Shown: positions 1 to 8,731, counted from the stretch's first letter. The stretch is DNA of 64,000 nucleotides from ATM1 sp003577165 (GCA_030263715.1 SZPM01000003.1:152326-216325), one strand, 5' to 3'. Numbers and translations are program-made. The notes: generated from the letters alone by a model not told the origin.

Positions 1-227
1 TCGCGAGCGCATCGGTTGAGCGTCGCATAAGTCCCCTGATTCTCCTGCTCGGAGAGTCGAATTCGATCGCCGCATGCGCGGAGATACTCGACGGAACCGT
101 CGGCGCTGCCGTCGTCGACCACGACGATCTCGTAGTCGGAAAACGTCTGTCCCCAGACACTCTCCAGGCAGGCCGGGAGGAACCTAAGGTGGTTGTAGGA
201 AGGGATGAGAACGCTGACCGAGGGCAA
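1..227 (-). CDS. Family 2 glycosyltransferase, N-terminal fragment (runs off the window)
   Basis: Only the first 75 codons lie inside the window. The translation opens with a beta strand and the segment VLIPSYNHLRFLPACLESVW, then continues with a VVVDDGS stretch. This is the nucleotide-sugar binding start of GT-A fold family 2 glycosyltransferases; the Asp pair and the following Asp bind UDP and metal in that family. The start is taken as TTG at 227-225 because an in-frame TGA lies two codons upstream. No Shine-Dalgarno sequence precedes it, but a TATAAT box lies 8 nt upstream, so the message may be leaderless. Acceptor and donor cannot be told from this fragment. Confidence 0.72.
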   Translation of the reverse strand, partial: MPSVSVLIPSYNHLRFLPACLESVWGQTFSDYEIVVVDDGSADGSVEYLRACGDRIRLSEQENQGTYATLNRCAR

Positions 228-235
228 CCTTCAGG

Positions 236-241
236 ATTATA
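236..241 (-). promoter_or_regulatory. -10 box (TATAAT) of the glycosyltransferase gene
   Basis: A perfect TATAAT on the minus strand ends 8 nt before the TTG start. Transcription would begin at or next to the start codon. Confidence 0.5.
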
Positions 242-271
242 CGGCATCGGTTCGTCAGCCGAGAGCGTAGG

Positions 272-277
272 TAGAAT
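272..277 (+). promoter_or_regulatory. -10 box (TAGAAT) of nuoF
   Basis: TAGAAT lies 9 nt before the nuoF ATG, with no ribosome-binding site in between. The same hexamer sits in the same place before the genes at 1904 and 24918. Confidence 0.5.
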
Positions 278-286
278 CCGACCGGA

Positions 287-1612
287 ATGCCGGAACGCAG
301 ACTGCTCCTGGAACACACCAACGATCCCGCCTATCGCACCCTCGACGGCTACCTCGCAAAGGGCGGCTACCAGGGGTTGAAGAAGGCGCTGGGACTGGAC
401 CGCCAAGCGGTGATCGACGAAATCAAGGCGAGCGGATTGAGAGGTCGGGGCGGCGCGGGATTTCCCACTTGGATCAAATGGAACGGCATTCCGAAGGACA
501 CTTCGAAGCCTCATTACGTTCTGTGCAACGCCGACGAAGGCGAGCCCGGCACTTTCAAAGACAAGGAACTGATGGAGAACACTCCGTTCCTCGTCATCGA
601 AGGGATGACCATCGCAGCGCATGCGACTCAATCGAAAGTGGGCTACATCTACATTCGAGGTGAATTCGTGGATGCGGCCCGGGCGATCAAGTCGGCCATA
701 GACGAGGCGTATGCGAACAACTACTTGGGGAAGAACATCTTAGGCTCGGGCCTCGACTTCGACCTTTACGTGCACCTCGGCGCCGGATCCTACGAATGTG
801 GAGAAGAAAGCGCTCTGATGAGCAGCCTGATGGGCGAGCGAGGCATGCCGCGCCTCAAGTTCCCCCACGCCCCCCTCCCGACGATCGCGGGGCTCTGGGA
901 TTGCCCGACGGTGATCAACAACGTCGAGTCCTACGCCTGCGCCCCGTTGATTCTCGATAAGGGCGGCGCATGGTACGCGCAATTCGGCGCATCCACCAAG
1001 AACTCAAGGGGCACGAAGATCTTCAGCGTTTCGGGGCATGTGAACCGACCGGGGAACTACGAGGTCGAATTCGGCACAACTCTCGGCGAACTCCTCGAAC
1101 TGGCGGGCGGAATGAAGGGCGGCGCGCTCAAGGCGTGCGTTCCCGGCGGCTCGTCCGTGCCGATGCTCGACGCGAAGACGACGATGGACGCCGTCATCGG
1201 CTACGAAGAACTTGTGGAAGCCGGGAGCATGGTGGGATCCGGCGGGTGCATCTTCTTGAACGAGCACACCTGCATCGTCACGTTCATCTGGCGGACTTCG
1301 CTTTTTTACGCGAAAGAGTCCTGTGGCAAGTGCACGCCGTGTCGAGAAGGCACGGACTGGTTGGTGAAGGCCCTCAACCGAATTCGGGAGGGTGGTGGCA
1401 AGCCGGGAGACATCGAACTGCTCGAAGAGATCTGCTCACAGATTGACGGCCGGTCGTTCTGCGCCCTCGGCGATGCGGCGGCGTGGCCCGTCGTCGGCGC
1501 GATCAAAGTTTTCCGCGATGAGTTCGAGTACTTCATCCAGAACGGGCGAAGCAAAGTCGCCACACCGCAGGCAAGAGAGATGTGGCCCGAGCAACCCTTC
1601 AGTCACGCGTGA
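287..1612 (+). CDS. nuoF: NADH-quinone oxidoreductase subunit F (NADH-binding)
   Basis: This 441-residue protein is the NADH-dehydrogenase tip of complex I, on the cytoplasmic side. It holds FMN and the N3 iron-sulfur cluster and passes electrons from NADH toward quinone. Visible motifs are the glycine-rich FMN/NADH segment GRGGAGFP (53-60), GAGSYECGEESAL (165-177), and the 4Fe-4S ligands Cys346, Cys349, Cys352 (CGKCTPC) and Cys392 (SFCALGD). Length is normal for the family. No other nuo gene is adjacent here, so it is separated from a classical nuoA-N operon unless partners lie to the left on the other strand. The ATG at 287 is preceded by a -10 box and not by a ribosome-binding site. Confidence 0.95.
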   Translation: MPERRLLLEHTNDPAYRTLDGYLAKGGYQGLKKALGLDRQAVIDEIKASGLRGRGGAGFPTWIKWNGIPKDTSKPHYVLCNADEGEPGTFKDKELMENTPFLVIEGMTIAAHATQSKVGYIYIRGEFVDAARAIKSAIDEAYANNYLGKNILGSGLDFDLYVHLGAGSYECGEESALMSSLMGERGMPRLKFPHAPLPTIAGLWDCPTVINNVESYACAPLILDKGGAWYAQFGASTKNSRGTKIFSVSGHVNRPGNYEVEFGTTLGELLELAGGMKGGALKACVPGGSSVPMLDAKTTMDAVIGYEELVEAGSMVGSGGCIFLNEHTCIVTFIWRTSLFYAKESCGKCTPCREGTDWLVKALNRIREGGGKPGDIELLEEICSQIDGRSFCALGDAAAWPVVGAIKVFRDEFEYFIQNGRSKVATPQAREMWPEQPFSHA

Positions 1613-1623
1613 CCCGACAAGGA

Positions 1624-1638
1624 GTGCCCTGAGGGCAC
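1624..1638 (+). terminator. Small hairpin after nuoF
   Basis: GTGCCC-TGA-GGGCAC forms a perfect 6-bp stem 12 nt after the nuoF stop codon. There is no T-run, so it may be a weak terminator or an mRNA-end stabiliser. The rest of 1639-1890 shows no convincing gene. Confidence 0.3.
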
Positions 1639-1891
1639 CGACCGAATCGGGTGGGACGGCTACACGACTCACACCGATGCTATGGATATCCAACGTATCT
1701 GATCCACCCCGTCCTGCCGCTTCGTCTTCCGCGTCCGTGTCCCACGGAGGATTCATCAGCAAGAATCGAAACGCAACCCATGCAAAAGTTCCGCCTGCTG
1801 CACCCCATGTTACTTCCGGGATCGAAGGCGGCGCACATGGATAGGCTCCGATGGTCGGTCCAAGGTGTTGACGATCTCACGCCTGACGTAA

Positions 1892-1897
1892 TAGAAT
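1892..1897 (+). promoter_or_regulatory. -10 box (TAGAAT) of the HEPN-motif gene
   Basis: TAGAAT is followed by exactly 6 nt and then the ATG at 1904. This is the spacing expected if the A of the start codon is the transcription start. Confidence 0.5.
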
Positions 1898-1903
1898 CAC
1901 GTA

Positions 1904-2542
1904 ATGCCAAGTCTCAAAGTGGGCGAAATTGCTCCACCACCGTTCATGGCGAGGTGGCCGGAATACGCGATCTCAGCGATTCGACTTGACAGCCTCTTGA
2001 TGGATGAGGTCTCCATAATGCTAGCCGTAAGCTCGATAGAGTCCTATTTCTCAGCCGCCCGCATCCAAAAAAAGCGTATCGGGAAGGCAATCGCCAAACT
2101 GAACCGTGGCACGGGAGTTCAAGATTCGAATCTGCATAGCGAGGTCCATTTTTACTTGGTTTGTGTGAGCAGGATTGCGTCTTTCGCGCGGTTCGTCGCG
2201 GGGTGTACGCGGTTCCCACGAGTTGCACGAGTTCTTAAGCGACACAGGAAGATTCTGGATGCATCTGTCAAGATGCGAAACCACCTGGAGCACATTGAGG
2301 AGCGGTTTCCTGGAGGAAATAAGAGATCCAGGCTTGTTGCCCCGGGTGACCTCTTCAACACTTGGGGAACGACAATGAGCTTCGGTGGTGAACCTCTCGA
2401 GTTCGGTCCAAGTCACACCGATGCAATTCGGACATTTGTCTCGGAGTTCAGGCGTGCACTCCTCTACGACAAGATCGAATCGATGGCCGAGGCGGACCCT
2501 GACCGCCTGGCGGTTCTGCTGAGGCGGGACGCAGGGAGGTAA
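1904..2542 (+). CDS. Uncharacterised protein with a HEPN-type RNxxxH motif
   Basis: I do not recognise a named family for this 212-residue protein. It is mostly predicted helical, soluble and rich in Arg and Lys. Residues 125-130 read RNHLEH, which matches the R-(N/H/D)-x3-H signature of HEPN domains, whose Arg and His form the RNase active site in nuclease members. The motif is in a helical context (SVKMRNHLEHIEERF). Many non-catalytic HEPN proteins exist, so RNase activity is only an inference. The gene stands alone between nuoF and an unrelated orphan. Its composition is more AT-rich than nuoF, which suggests an acquired gene. No toxin or antitoxin partner is obvious next to it. Confidence 0.6.
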   Translation: MPSLKVGEIAPPPFMARWPEYAISAIRLDSLLMDEVSIMLAVSSIESYFSAARIQKKRIGKAIAKLNRGTGVQDSNLHSEVHFYLVCVSRIASFARFVAGCTRFPRVARVLKRHRKILDASVKMRNHLEHIEERFPGGNKRSRLVAPGDLFNTWGTTMSFGGEPLEFGPSHTDAIRTFVSEFRRALLYDKIESMAEADPDRLAVLLRRDAGR

Positions 2543-2932
2543 GGAAAGCTGGTCGGATCGGAAAGCTGCCCGTCTGATCCCACGCCGGTTGAGTCTGTCC
2601 GCGGCTCGCCATGGACGGTAGGTGCACGGCAGCAAGCCTGCACCCCAATGTGTGAAGGCTCGGAATTGGTCGCAAGATCTCCCTGTACCGCAAAGCAAGT
2701 TCTGCCGGGTTGCTCCGTCCCACTAGGCGTCGCAGCGTAGACTGGAGTAGTTCTTTCGGGGGCTTTCGGACCGGGGATCCTGGGGAGAGTGTTAGCGTGC
2801 CTGGTTGTCCGATGCCGGAGTCGTGCCGCATAATGGCTACCGTAATTCGCCCATGGCGGGGGACGACCGGCCGGCCGCCCACTGCACCGCGATCTTGCTG
2901 AGTGCTTATCACGCGGAATGAGAGGAGGAGTT
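2543..2932. other. 390-bp stretch without a recognisable gene
   Basis: Both strands contain only short or antisense open frames with no familiar motif. A good ribosome-binding site (AGAGGAGG, 2921-2928) at its right end serves the next gene. I see no tRNA, repeat or strong hairpin. Confidence 0.4.
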
Positions 2933-3448
2933 ATGACATTCAAGGAATACTACGGTGAGCCATTTCGCTCTGATCTCGGTGCCATCGTCGCCTCATGCCC
3001 GTCCCTGCATTCTGACTGGCAAGATGTCGTGGTTCAGCCCCGCACTCTATCTATTGAGAATCCTGCCATCAACGGCCTGACCCTCGAGCGAAGAAATCTG
3101 TTTGCGACTGCCCTATTCTTTACAGTGCTAGTTGATCAAGTGTGCTACACTCATTTTCGCGCCTACTATCCGCAGTTCCGAGACCTAACGCGCTACCCCA
3201 AGTTCCGCGGCGACTGTCCAGGCGGCTGCCATTCTCACCTTCATCCGAAATCTATTTTCAATGCAATCGGCTCACCTCACGGCCCAGCCTACAACTGGTC
3301 AGGTAGAGCAAGATTTGTTGATGATGCAATCGAAATAATGCGCGCCGAAGTACTTGATTTCTTCAACACCCACCTCAATGCAGTTGATGGAGAGGACTTT
3401 TGGCGTCGATGTGTTGAAGAGATGCCGCAGAGAACTAGAGTGAGGTGA
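2933..3448 (+). CDS. Uncharacterised protein, orphan
   Basis: The ATG at 2933 follows a strong ribosome-binding site (AGAGGAGG, 5-6 nt upstream) and gives a 171-residue protein. A start 15 nt earlier (GTG/ATG region at 2918) would swallow that site and is less likely. The sequence has no signal peptide or membrane span. A Cys/His-rich segment around residues 96-107 (GDCPGGCHSHLH) could bind metal. Base composition is close to 50% GC, lower than the flanking housekeeping genes, which suggests recent acquisition. I cannot assign a function. Confidence 0.6.
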   Translation: MTFKEYYGEPFRSDLGAIVASCPSLHSDWQDVVVQPRTLSIENPAINGLTLERRNLFATALFFTVLVDQVCYTHFRAYYPQFRDLTRYPKFRGDCPGGCHSHLHPKSIFNAIGSPHGPAYNWSGRARFVDDAIEIMRAEVLDFFNTHLNAVDGEDFWRRCVEEMPQRTRVR

Positions 3449-3639
3449 ATAGTGCAGTGCAACATTTCTTAGGTATGCACCTAATCACCGGAGCCGGCAA
3501 CTGGTGCCGACAGGTTCATCAAAAGCCATCCACGGCTCGCGCAAAGAGTATCCTTGTGAGCCCGGAATCGAGCCGCCACGCCAAATCGCGTTCGCACCGA
3601 AGGATGCACTTTACGTAGCGCAATCGAGTCGTTTGAGAT

Positions 3640-4575
3640 TTACCGCGCAGATCGCCGGATCGCGCGCGCCTTGTCTCGGTTCACGAGACGAGCCTCCGCA
3701 TTCGCAACCACTCGATCGAGCCATCGCAGCAGCGCGACCGGCTTGGGTGGCGACTGCGAGTCGGGCGAAACGCGCGACCCGGGAAGCGGCAACTCCTTCG
3801 GAATGAAATACGTTCGAAAGACCCAGTCCCAAACCGGAAGCGCGAACACTCCTCCGATCGCCTGATTCACTCGAATCCGAGAGTGGTGCATCAGGTGGAA
3901 AGCGTACCAAGTGCGAAAGAACCGGCTTCGCTCCACCCGCTCCTTCCAATGTTTGTCGTAATCGAGGTGCTCGACCGCGTGTTTGATTTCATAGAGCGCA
4001 AAGGACGCAGTCACTGCGATGTAGCCTGACAGCAGAAGCGGCGCGTTGACAAACCACAACTGCGCTGGAATGAGCGCCAAACTGAACAGCAGCCAAAAAC
4101 TCAACAGTGCATAGGCCGGAAATGCGGACGACTCGATCTGCTCCGGCGAGATGATCGGGTACTTGTTGCGCACTCGGAGTCGCCCTTCAGTGTCTTCCGT
4201 GTTCGCGAGTTCCCGCACGTGCGTGTGGGAGTGATGTTCTGTGTGCTTTCGCTTCATCGGCCGCAGCAGACTCCAGAAAGCGCTGTGCAATACGTATCGG
4301 TGAAAGAAATACTCGAAGAGCCCGAGCAAAAGGTGAATGAGTGCGAACCAGCCGACGTAGGCATACCAGGGCGCGGACAGCTGGGAGGCGAGAACATCAG
4401 GCCGTATCGCCTTCCAGATGAAGTAATTCAGGACAAGCCAAACGGCAGTTTGAGCGATGACGAAAACTGAAAAATGCCAGAACGAGAATCCGATCGCGGA
4501 CGGATCTCGGTAAATTATGAAGCGTTTCAAAATATCCTGAGCCTCTGCCTCGCGGGCGCAACGCGCACTGTTCAA
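3640..4575 (-). CDS. Sterol desaturase / fatty acid hydroxylase family membrane protein
   Basis: This 311-residue integral membrane protein belongs to the di-iron fatty acid hydroxylase superfamily, which hydroxylates or desaturates lipids in the membrane. The histidine clusters that bind the diiron centre are visible: HRYVLH (about 112-117), KHTEHH (about 130-135), KHAVEH (about 218-223) and FHLMHH (about 247-252). Between them lie several hydrophobic spans. The start is TTG at 4575, chosen because AGAGGACCC precedes it as a ribosome-binding site; no ATG is available nearby. A TATAAT box lies about 45 nt upstream. The last ~35 residues are basic and hydrophilic. The substrate cannot be inferred; carotenoid- or hopanoid-type lipids are possible. 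Confidence 0.82.
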   Translation of the reverse strand: MNSARCAREAEAQDILKRFIIYRDPSAIGFSFWHFSVFVIAQTAVWLVLNYFIWKAIRPDVLASQLSAPWYAYVGWFALIHLLLGLFEYFFHRYVLHSAFWSLLRPMKRKHTEHHSHTHVRELANTEDTEGRLRVRNKYPIISPEQIESSAFPAYALLSFWLLFSLALIPAQLWFVNAPLLLSGYIAVTASFALYEIKHAVEHLDYDKHWKERVERSRFFRTWYAFHLMHHSRIRVNQAIGGVFALPVWDWVFRTYFIPKELPLPGSRVSPDSQSPPKPVALLRWLDRVVANAEARLVNRDKARAIRRSAR

Positions 4576-4619
4576 GGGTCCTCTTTGATGATTGCGCGTA
4601 CGGCGAGGCTCGAATCGGA

Positions 4620-4625
4620 ATTATA
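4620..4625 (-). promoter_or_regulatory. -10 box (TATAAT) of the hydroxylase gene
   Basis: A perfect TATAAT would start a leader of about 38 nt that carries the AGAGGA ribosome-binding site. Unlike many genes here, this one has a normal leader. Confidence 0.5.
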
Positions 4626-4632
4626 CCTGGGG

Positions 4633-4673
4633 GCTCGCCGGGGGCCCACGCGTTGGACGGGCTCCCGGCGAGC
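4633..4673 (-). terminator. Inverted repeat downstream of the SLBB gene
   Basis: The arms GCTCGCCGGG (4633-4642) and CCCGGCGAGC (4664-4673) match perfectly over 10 bp with a 21-nt loop, itself G/C-rich. It lies between the SLBB stop codon and the promoter of the next gene, as a terminator would, but no T-run follows. Confidence 0.4.
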
Positions 4674-4691
4674 GAAAGGGTGGTCGGGGGA

Positions 4692-5309
4692 TTACTTCAC
4701 CAGGAGCAGAATGAGGAGGCCCACCACGATGATCGTCAGAAGTTCACGGTCGGATGCGGCCATGCTTCGGGCGTGCGGGACTTCGATGCGATCCGCGGGC
4801 TGCACGAGGAAGTCGCCTCCATCGGAGTCGTCATCCAGGTTGAGCACGTAGATCTCGGGCCCTGCGTCACCGGCGTTCCGTGTCACTTTGACGACGGAAG
4901 CGTCCGTGATCATTCCTCCTGCGCGGGAGAGCGCTTCGCGCACATTCAAGCCTCCGGCAAACTCGACGTAGCCAGGACTTCCCACTGCGCCGGAGACGTG
5001 CACGTACTTGCCTTCGTCGCGAACGGGCACGTCGACCCTGTCACCCGGTCGAATCAGGCAGAGGGGACCCGGCAGCGTAGCGTTGTACACGGATTGATGG
5101 CCCTCCCGGAACTGAACGGCGATACGCATCGCGTCCGCATCGGGGCGCAGACCCCCTGCGGCGTGGATCGCCTCGCGGAGCGGGATCGGTTTATCGAGGG
5201 AGAGGGCCTTCGGTTCGTTGACTGCGCCGGAGACGACGACTTTGGTCGAACTCACAGGCAGGGTTCCGAGGACGATTCCGGCGAGCGCCGGAGCAAGAAG
5301 CAGTTTCAT
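4692..5309 (-). CDS. Exported SLBB-domain protein, polysaccharide-export-like, with C-terminal membrane anchor
   Basis: The 205-residue protein begins with a short signal peptide (about residues 1-20) and then has two SLBB-type beta-grasp domains. The first is at about 23-95 (VVVSGAVNEPKALSLD...) and the second at about 100-170 (YVHVSGAVGSPGYVEF). SLBB domains are found in Wza/KpsD-type capsule export proteins and in competence protein ComEA, and bind carbohydrate or line export channels. It ends in a hydrophobic helix (about 188-203, ELLTIIVVGLLILLLVK), which would tether it to a membrane. It lacks the N-terminal Poly_export domain, so it is not a complete Wza. A clear AAGGAGG precedes the ATG. 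Confidence 0.72.
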   Translation of the reverse strand: MKLLLAPALAGIVLGTLPVSSTKVVVSGAVNEPKALSLDKPIPLREAIHAAGGLRPDADAMRIAVQFREGHQSVYNATLPGPLCLIRPGDRVDVPVRDEGKYVHVSGAVGSPGYVEFAGGLNVREALSRAGGMITDASVVKVTRNAGDAGPEIYVLNLDDDSDGGDFLVQPADRIEVPHARSMAASDRELLTIIVVGLLILLLVK

Positions 5310-5424
5310 GCGTTTCCTCCTTCTGTTGCTTCGCTGCCCGCAAATGTAGCGGGCACGTGACAGAAGACGGTGCCGCCCGCGGCGAGAGTTCGGCCTTACC
5401 CCGAGGATTCAGGAGGCCAAGCCG

Positions 5425-7257
5425 TCATTCCGCGACCTTGAGTACGCTGAGGAACGCCTCTTGGGGGATTTCGACGCTGCCGATGTTCTTCATCCGCTTC
5501 TTGCCCTCTTTCTGCTTCTCCAGCAGTTTCCGCTTCCGCGTGATGTCCCCGCCGTAACACTTCGCGATCACGTCTTTTCGGAATGGCTTCACGCTTTCTG
5601 CCGCGATGACCTTTGCGCCGATCGCCGCTTGAATCCTCACTTCGAACTGTTGGCGTGGAATGGACTTGCGCAACTGTTCGACAACCGCGCGAGCGCGCAC
5701 ATACGACTCGTCACGATGAACGATGAACGACAGGGCGTCCACCGAGTCCCCGTTGAGAAGCACATCCACCTTGACGAGGTCGGCCCGCACGTAGTCCGTA
5801 AACTCGTAATCGAAACTGGCGTATCCGCGAGTCTGCGACTTTAGTTTGTCGTAGAAGTCGAGCAATATCTCAGACAGCGGCAGGATGTAATAGAGCATGA
5901 CGCGCTGTGGGCTCGGATACTCCATCTTCTGAAATGCTCCCCGCCTCGCCTTGCAGAGATTCATCACTGCCCCGACGTACTCCTGTGGCACCATCACTGT
6001 GGCTTTGACGGCCGGCTCCTCGATGTGGGCGATGTGGTGGGGGGGAGGGAACTTCGAAGGATTCGAAACCTGCTCCACCGTTCCGTCCGTCTTGAAGATC
6101 GCGTAATTGACACTGGGCGATGTGAGGATCAGGTCGAGGCCGAACTCTCGCTCGAGCCTCTCCCTCGCGATGTCCATGTGCAGCAGTCCTAAGAAACCAC
6201 AGCGGAATCCGAATCCAAGCGCATCCGATGTCTCCGGCTCGAATTGAAGGGCGGCGTCGTTGAGTTGAAGTTTCTCGATGGCATCTCGCAGCTCTTCGTA
6301 TTTATCGCCGTCGGTTGGATAGAGACCGCAAAAGACCATCGGCTTTGCGCGGCGATAACCGGCAAGCGCCGAAGTCGCAGGACGACCCGCCGTCGTCACG
6401 GTGTCCCCCACGCCGGCGTCACCGATCTCCTTCATCGCAGCCGTCAGGTATCCGACTTCTCCTGCCTCCAGCAATTCCACGCGCTGCTTTTCAGGTGCGA
6501 ACACGCCGACCTCGTCCACTTCGAACTCCGATCCGGTCGACATCATCCGAATTCGATCGCCTTTTTTGACCCTGCCATCGAATACCCGTATGTAGGCCAC
6601 AGCGCCTTGATAGGTATCGAAGTGCGAATCGAAGATGAGCGCGCGCAAAGGGTTGTCGGCCGACGGCGTCGAGACGCCACCGACGACATCCGGCCTTGGC
6701 TTGGCAGCAGGGGGGACGCGCAACACAATCGCCTCCAGCAAATCGGGAACCCCCTCTCCTGTTTTTGCGGAAACCAGAATCGCATCGCTGGCATCAATCG
6801 CGAGCGCGGCTTCGATCTCCTCTTTCGCGCGCTGAACGTCCGCGTGAGGCAAATCGATCTTGTTGATGACGGGGATGATCTCTAAGCCTTGATTCATCGC
6901 CATCGCCGCGTTTGCGATCGTCTGTGCTTCGACGCCCTGGGTTGCGTCGACCACCAGCAGCGCTCCTTCGCACGCTGCCAGGGAACGTGAGACTTCATAC
7001 GTGAAGTCCACGTGCCCCGGAGTATCAATGAGGTTGAACTCAAAGTCCTCGCCTGCCTTGGACCGATACTGCAGGCGAACCGCGGTCATCTTGATGGTGA
7101 TCCCGCGCTCTCGCTCCAAGTCCATCGAATCCAGCATCTGCTCGCGGGCTTGGCCTCGCACGGCGCCCGTGATCTCAAGGATGCGATCGGCGAGCGTCGA
7201 CTTTCCGTGATCGATGTGCGCGACGATGCAGAAGTTGCGAATGTGAGCGAGGTCCAT
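5425..7257 (-). CDS. lepA: Elongation factor 4 (LepA), ribosomal back-translocase GTPase
   Basis: This 610-residue protein has the normal length of the family. It is a translational GTPase that binds the ribosome and is linked to initiation and to recovery of stalled or mistranslocated complexes. GTPase motifs are intact: AHIDHGKST (13-21), the switch I segment RERGITIK (49-56), DTPGH (78-82) and NKIDLP (132-137). It ends with the LepA-specific C-terminal domain (GGDITRKRKLLEKQKEGKKR). It starts 10 nt after a response regulator gene, so the two are probably cotranscribed. Confidence 0.97.
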   Translation of the reverse strand: MDLAHIRNFCIVAHIDHGKSTLADRILEITGAVRGQAREQMLDSMDLERERGITIKMTAVRLQYRSKAGEDFEFNLIDTPGHVDFTYEVSRSLAACEGALLVVDATQGVEAQTIANAAMAMNQGLEIIPVINKIDLPHADVQRAKEEIEAALAIDASDAILVSAKTGEGVPDLLEAIVLRVPPAAKPRPDVVGGVSTPSADNPLRALIFDSHFDTYQGAVAYIRVFDGRVKKGDRIRMMSTGSEFEVDEVGVFAPEKQRVELLEAGEVGYLTAAMKEIGDAGVGDTVTTAGRPATSALAGYRRAKPMVFCGLYPTDGDKYEELRDAIEKLQLNDAALQFEPETSDALGFGFRCGFLGLLHMDIARERLEREFGLDLILTSPSVNYAIFKTDGTVEQVSNPSKFPPPHHIAHIEEPAVKATVMVPQEYVGAVMNLCKARRGAFQKMEYPSPQRVMLYYILPLSEILLDFYDKLKSQTRGYASFDYEFTDYVRADLVKVDVLLNGDSVDALSFIVHRDESYVRARAVVEQLRKSIPRQQFEVRIQAAIGAKVIAAESVKPFRKDVIAKCYGGDITRKRKLLEKQKEGKKRMKNIGSVEIPQEAFLSVLKVAE

Positions 7258-7267
7258 GGCCTCGTCG

Positions 7268-7702
7268 CTACTTCTTCAGGGCAACGCCGTCGAAACCGCG
7301 AACGGCTTGCATGCTTTGTCGGCGTCGGTCGAGGGCCTGTTCGAGTTTGATCGTCAGGAGTTCGTACACGTCCACCCCTGGAATGTTCTTTTCGATGTAA
7401 TCGAAAGCCCCGCGCTTCATGCATTCGACCGCGTTCTTGACGTTGCCGTACGCGGTCATGACGATGACTTCCGCGAACACGTCACGACCGAAAGCGGCCT
7501 GGAGGATCTGGATTCCCGCCTCGGGATCCTCCATGCTCATATCGGTCACGATTACGTCGAACGGCTCTGAGGCTGTCGAGATTTTCGAAATACCTTCTTC
7601 GGCAGAAGCCGCTGTCTCGACCTGATATCCTTGCCTCTCGAGTCGTCGCTGAACGCTTTTCCTGACGTCTTCTTCGTCATCGACAATTAGAATTCGGTAC
7701 AT
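7268..7702 (-). CDS. Stand-alone response regulator receiver protein
   Basis: The 144 residues form a CheY-like receiver domain: acidic pocket Asp8-Asp9-Glu10, phosphorylation site Asp54 (VTDMS), Thr83 (MTAYG) and Lys105. After the domain only a ~25-residue basic tail follows, so there is no DNA-binding or enzymatic output. Output must be by protein contact, or the protein acts as a phosphate relay. No histidine kinase gene is nearby. The upstream neighbour is the TPR/zinc-ribbon gene and the downstream one is lepA, 10 nt away. A TATAAT box lies about 35 nt upstream of the ATG; the leader has a T-run and no clear ribosome-binding site. Confidence 0.88.
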   Translation of the reverse strand: MYRILIVDDEEDVRKSVQRRLERQGYQVETAASAEEGISKISTASEPFDVIVTDMSMEDPEAGIQILQAAFGRDVFAEVIVMTAYGNVKNAVECMKRGAFDYIEKNIPGVDVYELLTIKLEQALDRRRQSMQAVRGFDGVALKK

Positions 7703-7736
7703 ACAAAAAAAGAGCCGCTTTTCGAAAGTTGCATCA

Positions 7737-7742
7737 ATTATA
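7737..7742 (-). promoter_or_regulatory. -10 box (TATAAT) of the response regulator-lepA transcript
   Basis: A perfect TATAAT lies just after the stop codon of the preceding TPR gene. The predicted leader is about 28 nt and contains seven consecutive T. Confidence 0.45.
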
Positions 7743-7753
7743 GCGCGAAAGAA

Positions 7754-8731
7754 CTACTCTCTTGAGATGTCTCGAAGGATGGAGTTGGCCCATTCGACCG
7801 TCGAAGGCTGTCCGGCCGCCCCCCGAAGCGAATCCGCCGTCACTGTGCCCGCCATCACGAGCCGCCCGTCGGTAGCGATCAGTTTGAGAACCACCCGAGA
7901 GACCCCCAGATTCGACTCGATCGCCGCAGCGCCCGCCCGCGCCAACAAGATCAAGTCCCCATCCCCGCCATCTCCGAACAGGACGCTGAGCGCTGCGTCC
8001 CCGGTGCGGGGATCGAAGTGGCACGCTGCCACCCTCGACGCCTCCGCCCCCAGCCCTGTCCGGACAGCCTCCAGGATGCGCGTTTCCGCCATAGACTGAA
8101 GGGGCTGGACCTGTGCGGCCGGAGGCTCCGGCGGTTGCAAGGATCCCTCCTCGGGCTGCTGGTCCACTCTCGGCGCCTCTCCCCCGATCGAGATCGGCTC
8201 GACATACTTGTCGAGGTCGCTGGCCTCACGCCTCCCCCTTTCGCCCCCCGCGCGGAAGGCGAACACGCCGACGATCACGATCGCCGCGATGACCAGGAGC
8301 GTCGTCCAGATGAACCCGGCCCTGGATGGATCTCCCTCGAGGCCCGCCAGCCCGGCACGAATCTCCTCTTTCGCAACGAGGGCCCGCGCCCGGTCCAACT
8401 TGGCCCTCGTGGACGCCGACTCCGGCGCGAGGTCAACCGCCATGTCGTACCACTGCACCGCCTGCCGGGCGTCCCCTCGGTCCCAGGCGACATCGCCGAG
8501 CAGCAGATGGGCGGAGAGGTTGTTCGGAAACTGCTTGAGCACCGCGAGGCAGATCTGCTCGGCCTCGGCGTACTCGCCCTTCATCCTCTTCAGGTTGGCC
8601 CGCGCGATCTCGGGATACGCGACCGCGTCCGCAGCCTGCGGAGCCGACGCGGACTCCATGGTGGCGCCGCACTCTTGGCAGACCAGAGCAGATTCCTCCA
8701 GCATCGAGTAGCACCGATCACAGAGTTTCAT
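7754..8731 (-). CDS. Membrane protein with zinc ribbon, TPR repeats and cytoplasm/periplasm-split architecture
   Basis: The start at 8731 overlaps the dut stop codon (ATGA), giving a 325-residue protein. A longer frame exists upstream but lies inside dut. The N-terminus is a zinc ribbon (Cys4, Cys7, Cys18, Cys21). TPR-like helices follow at about 42-110, with a single membrane helix at about 139-161 (TTLLVIAAIVIVGVFAF) and a proline-rich linker. A C-terminal domain of about 110 residues has alternating strands and no motif that I recognise. Coupling to dut suggests cotranscription and not a shared function. The role may be a scaffold. Confidence 0.75.
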   Translation of the reverse strand: MKLCDRCYSMLEESALVCQECGATMESASAPQAADAVAYPEIARANLKRMKGEYAEAEQICLAVLKQFPNNLSAHLLLGDVAWDRGDARQAVQWYDMAVDLAPESASTRAKLDRARALVAKEEIRAGLAGLEGDPSRAGFIWTTLLVIAAIVIVGVFAFRAGGERGRREASDLDKYVEPISIGGEAPRVDQQPEEGSLQPPEPPAAQVQPLQSMAETRILEAVRTGLGAEASRVAACHFDPRTGDAALSVLFGDGGDGDLILLARAGAAAIESNLGVSRVVLKLIATDGRLVMAGTVTADSLRGAAGQPSTVEWANSILRDISRE

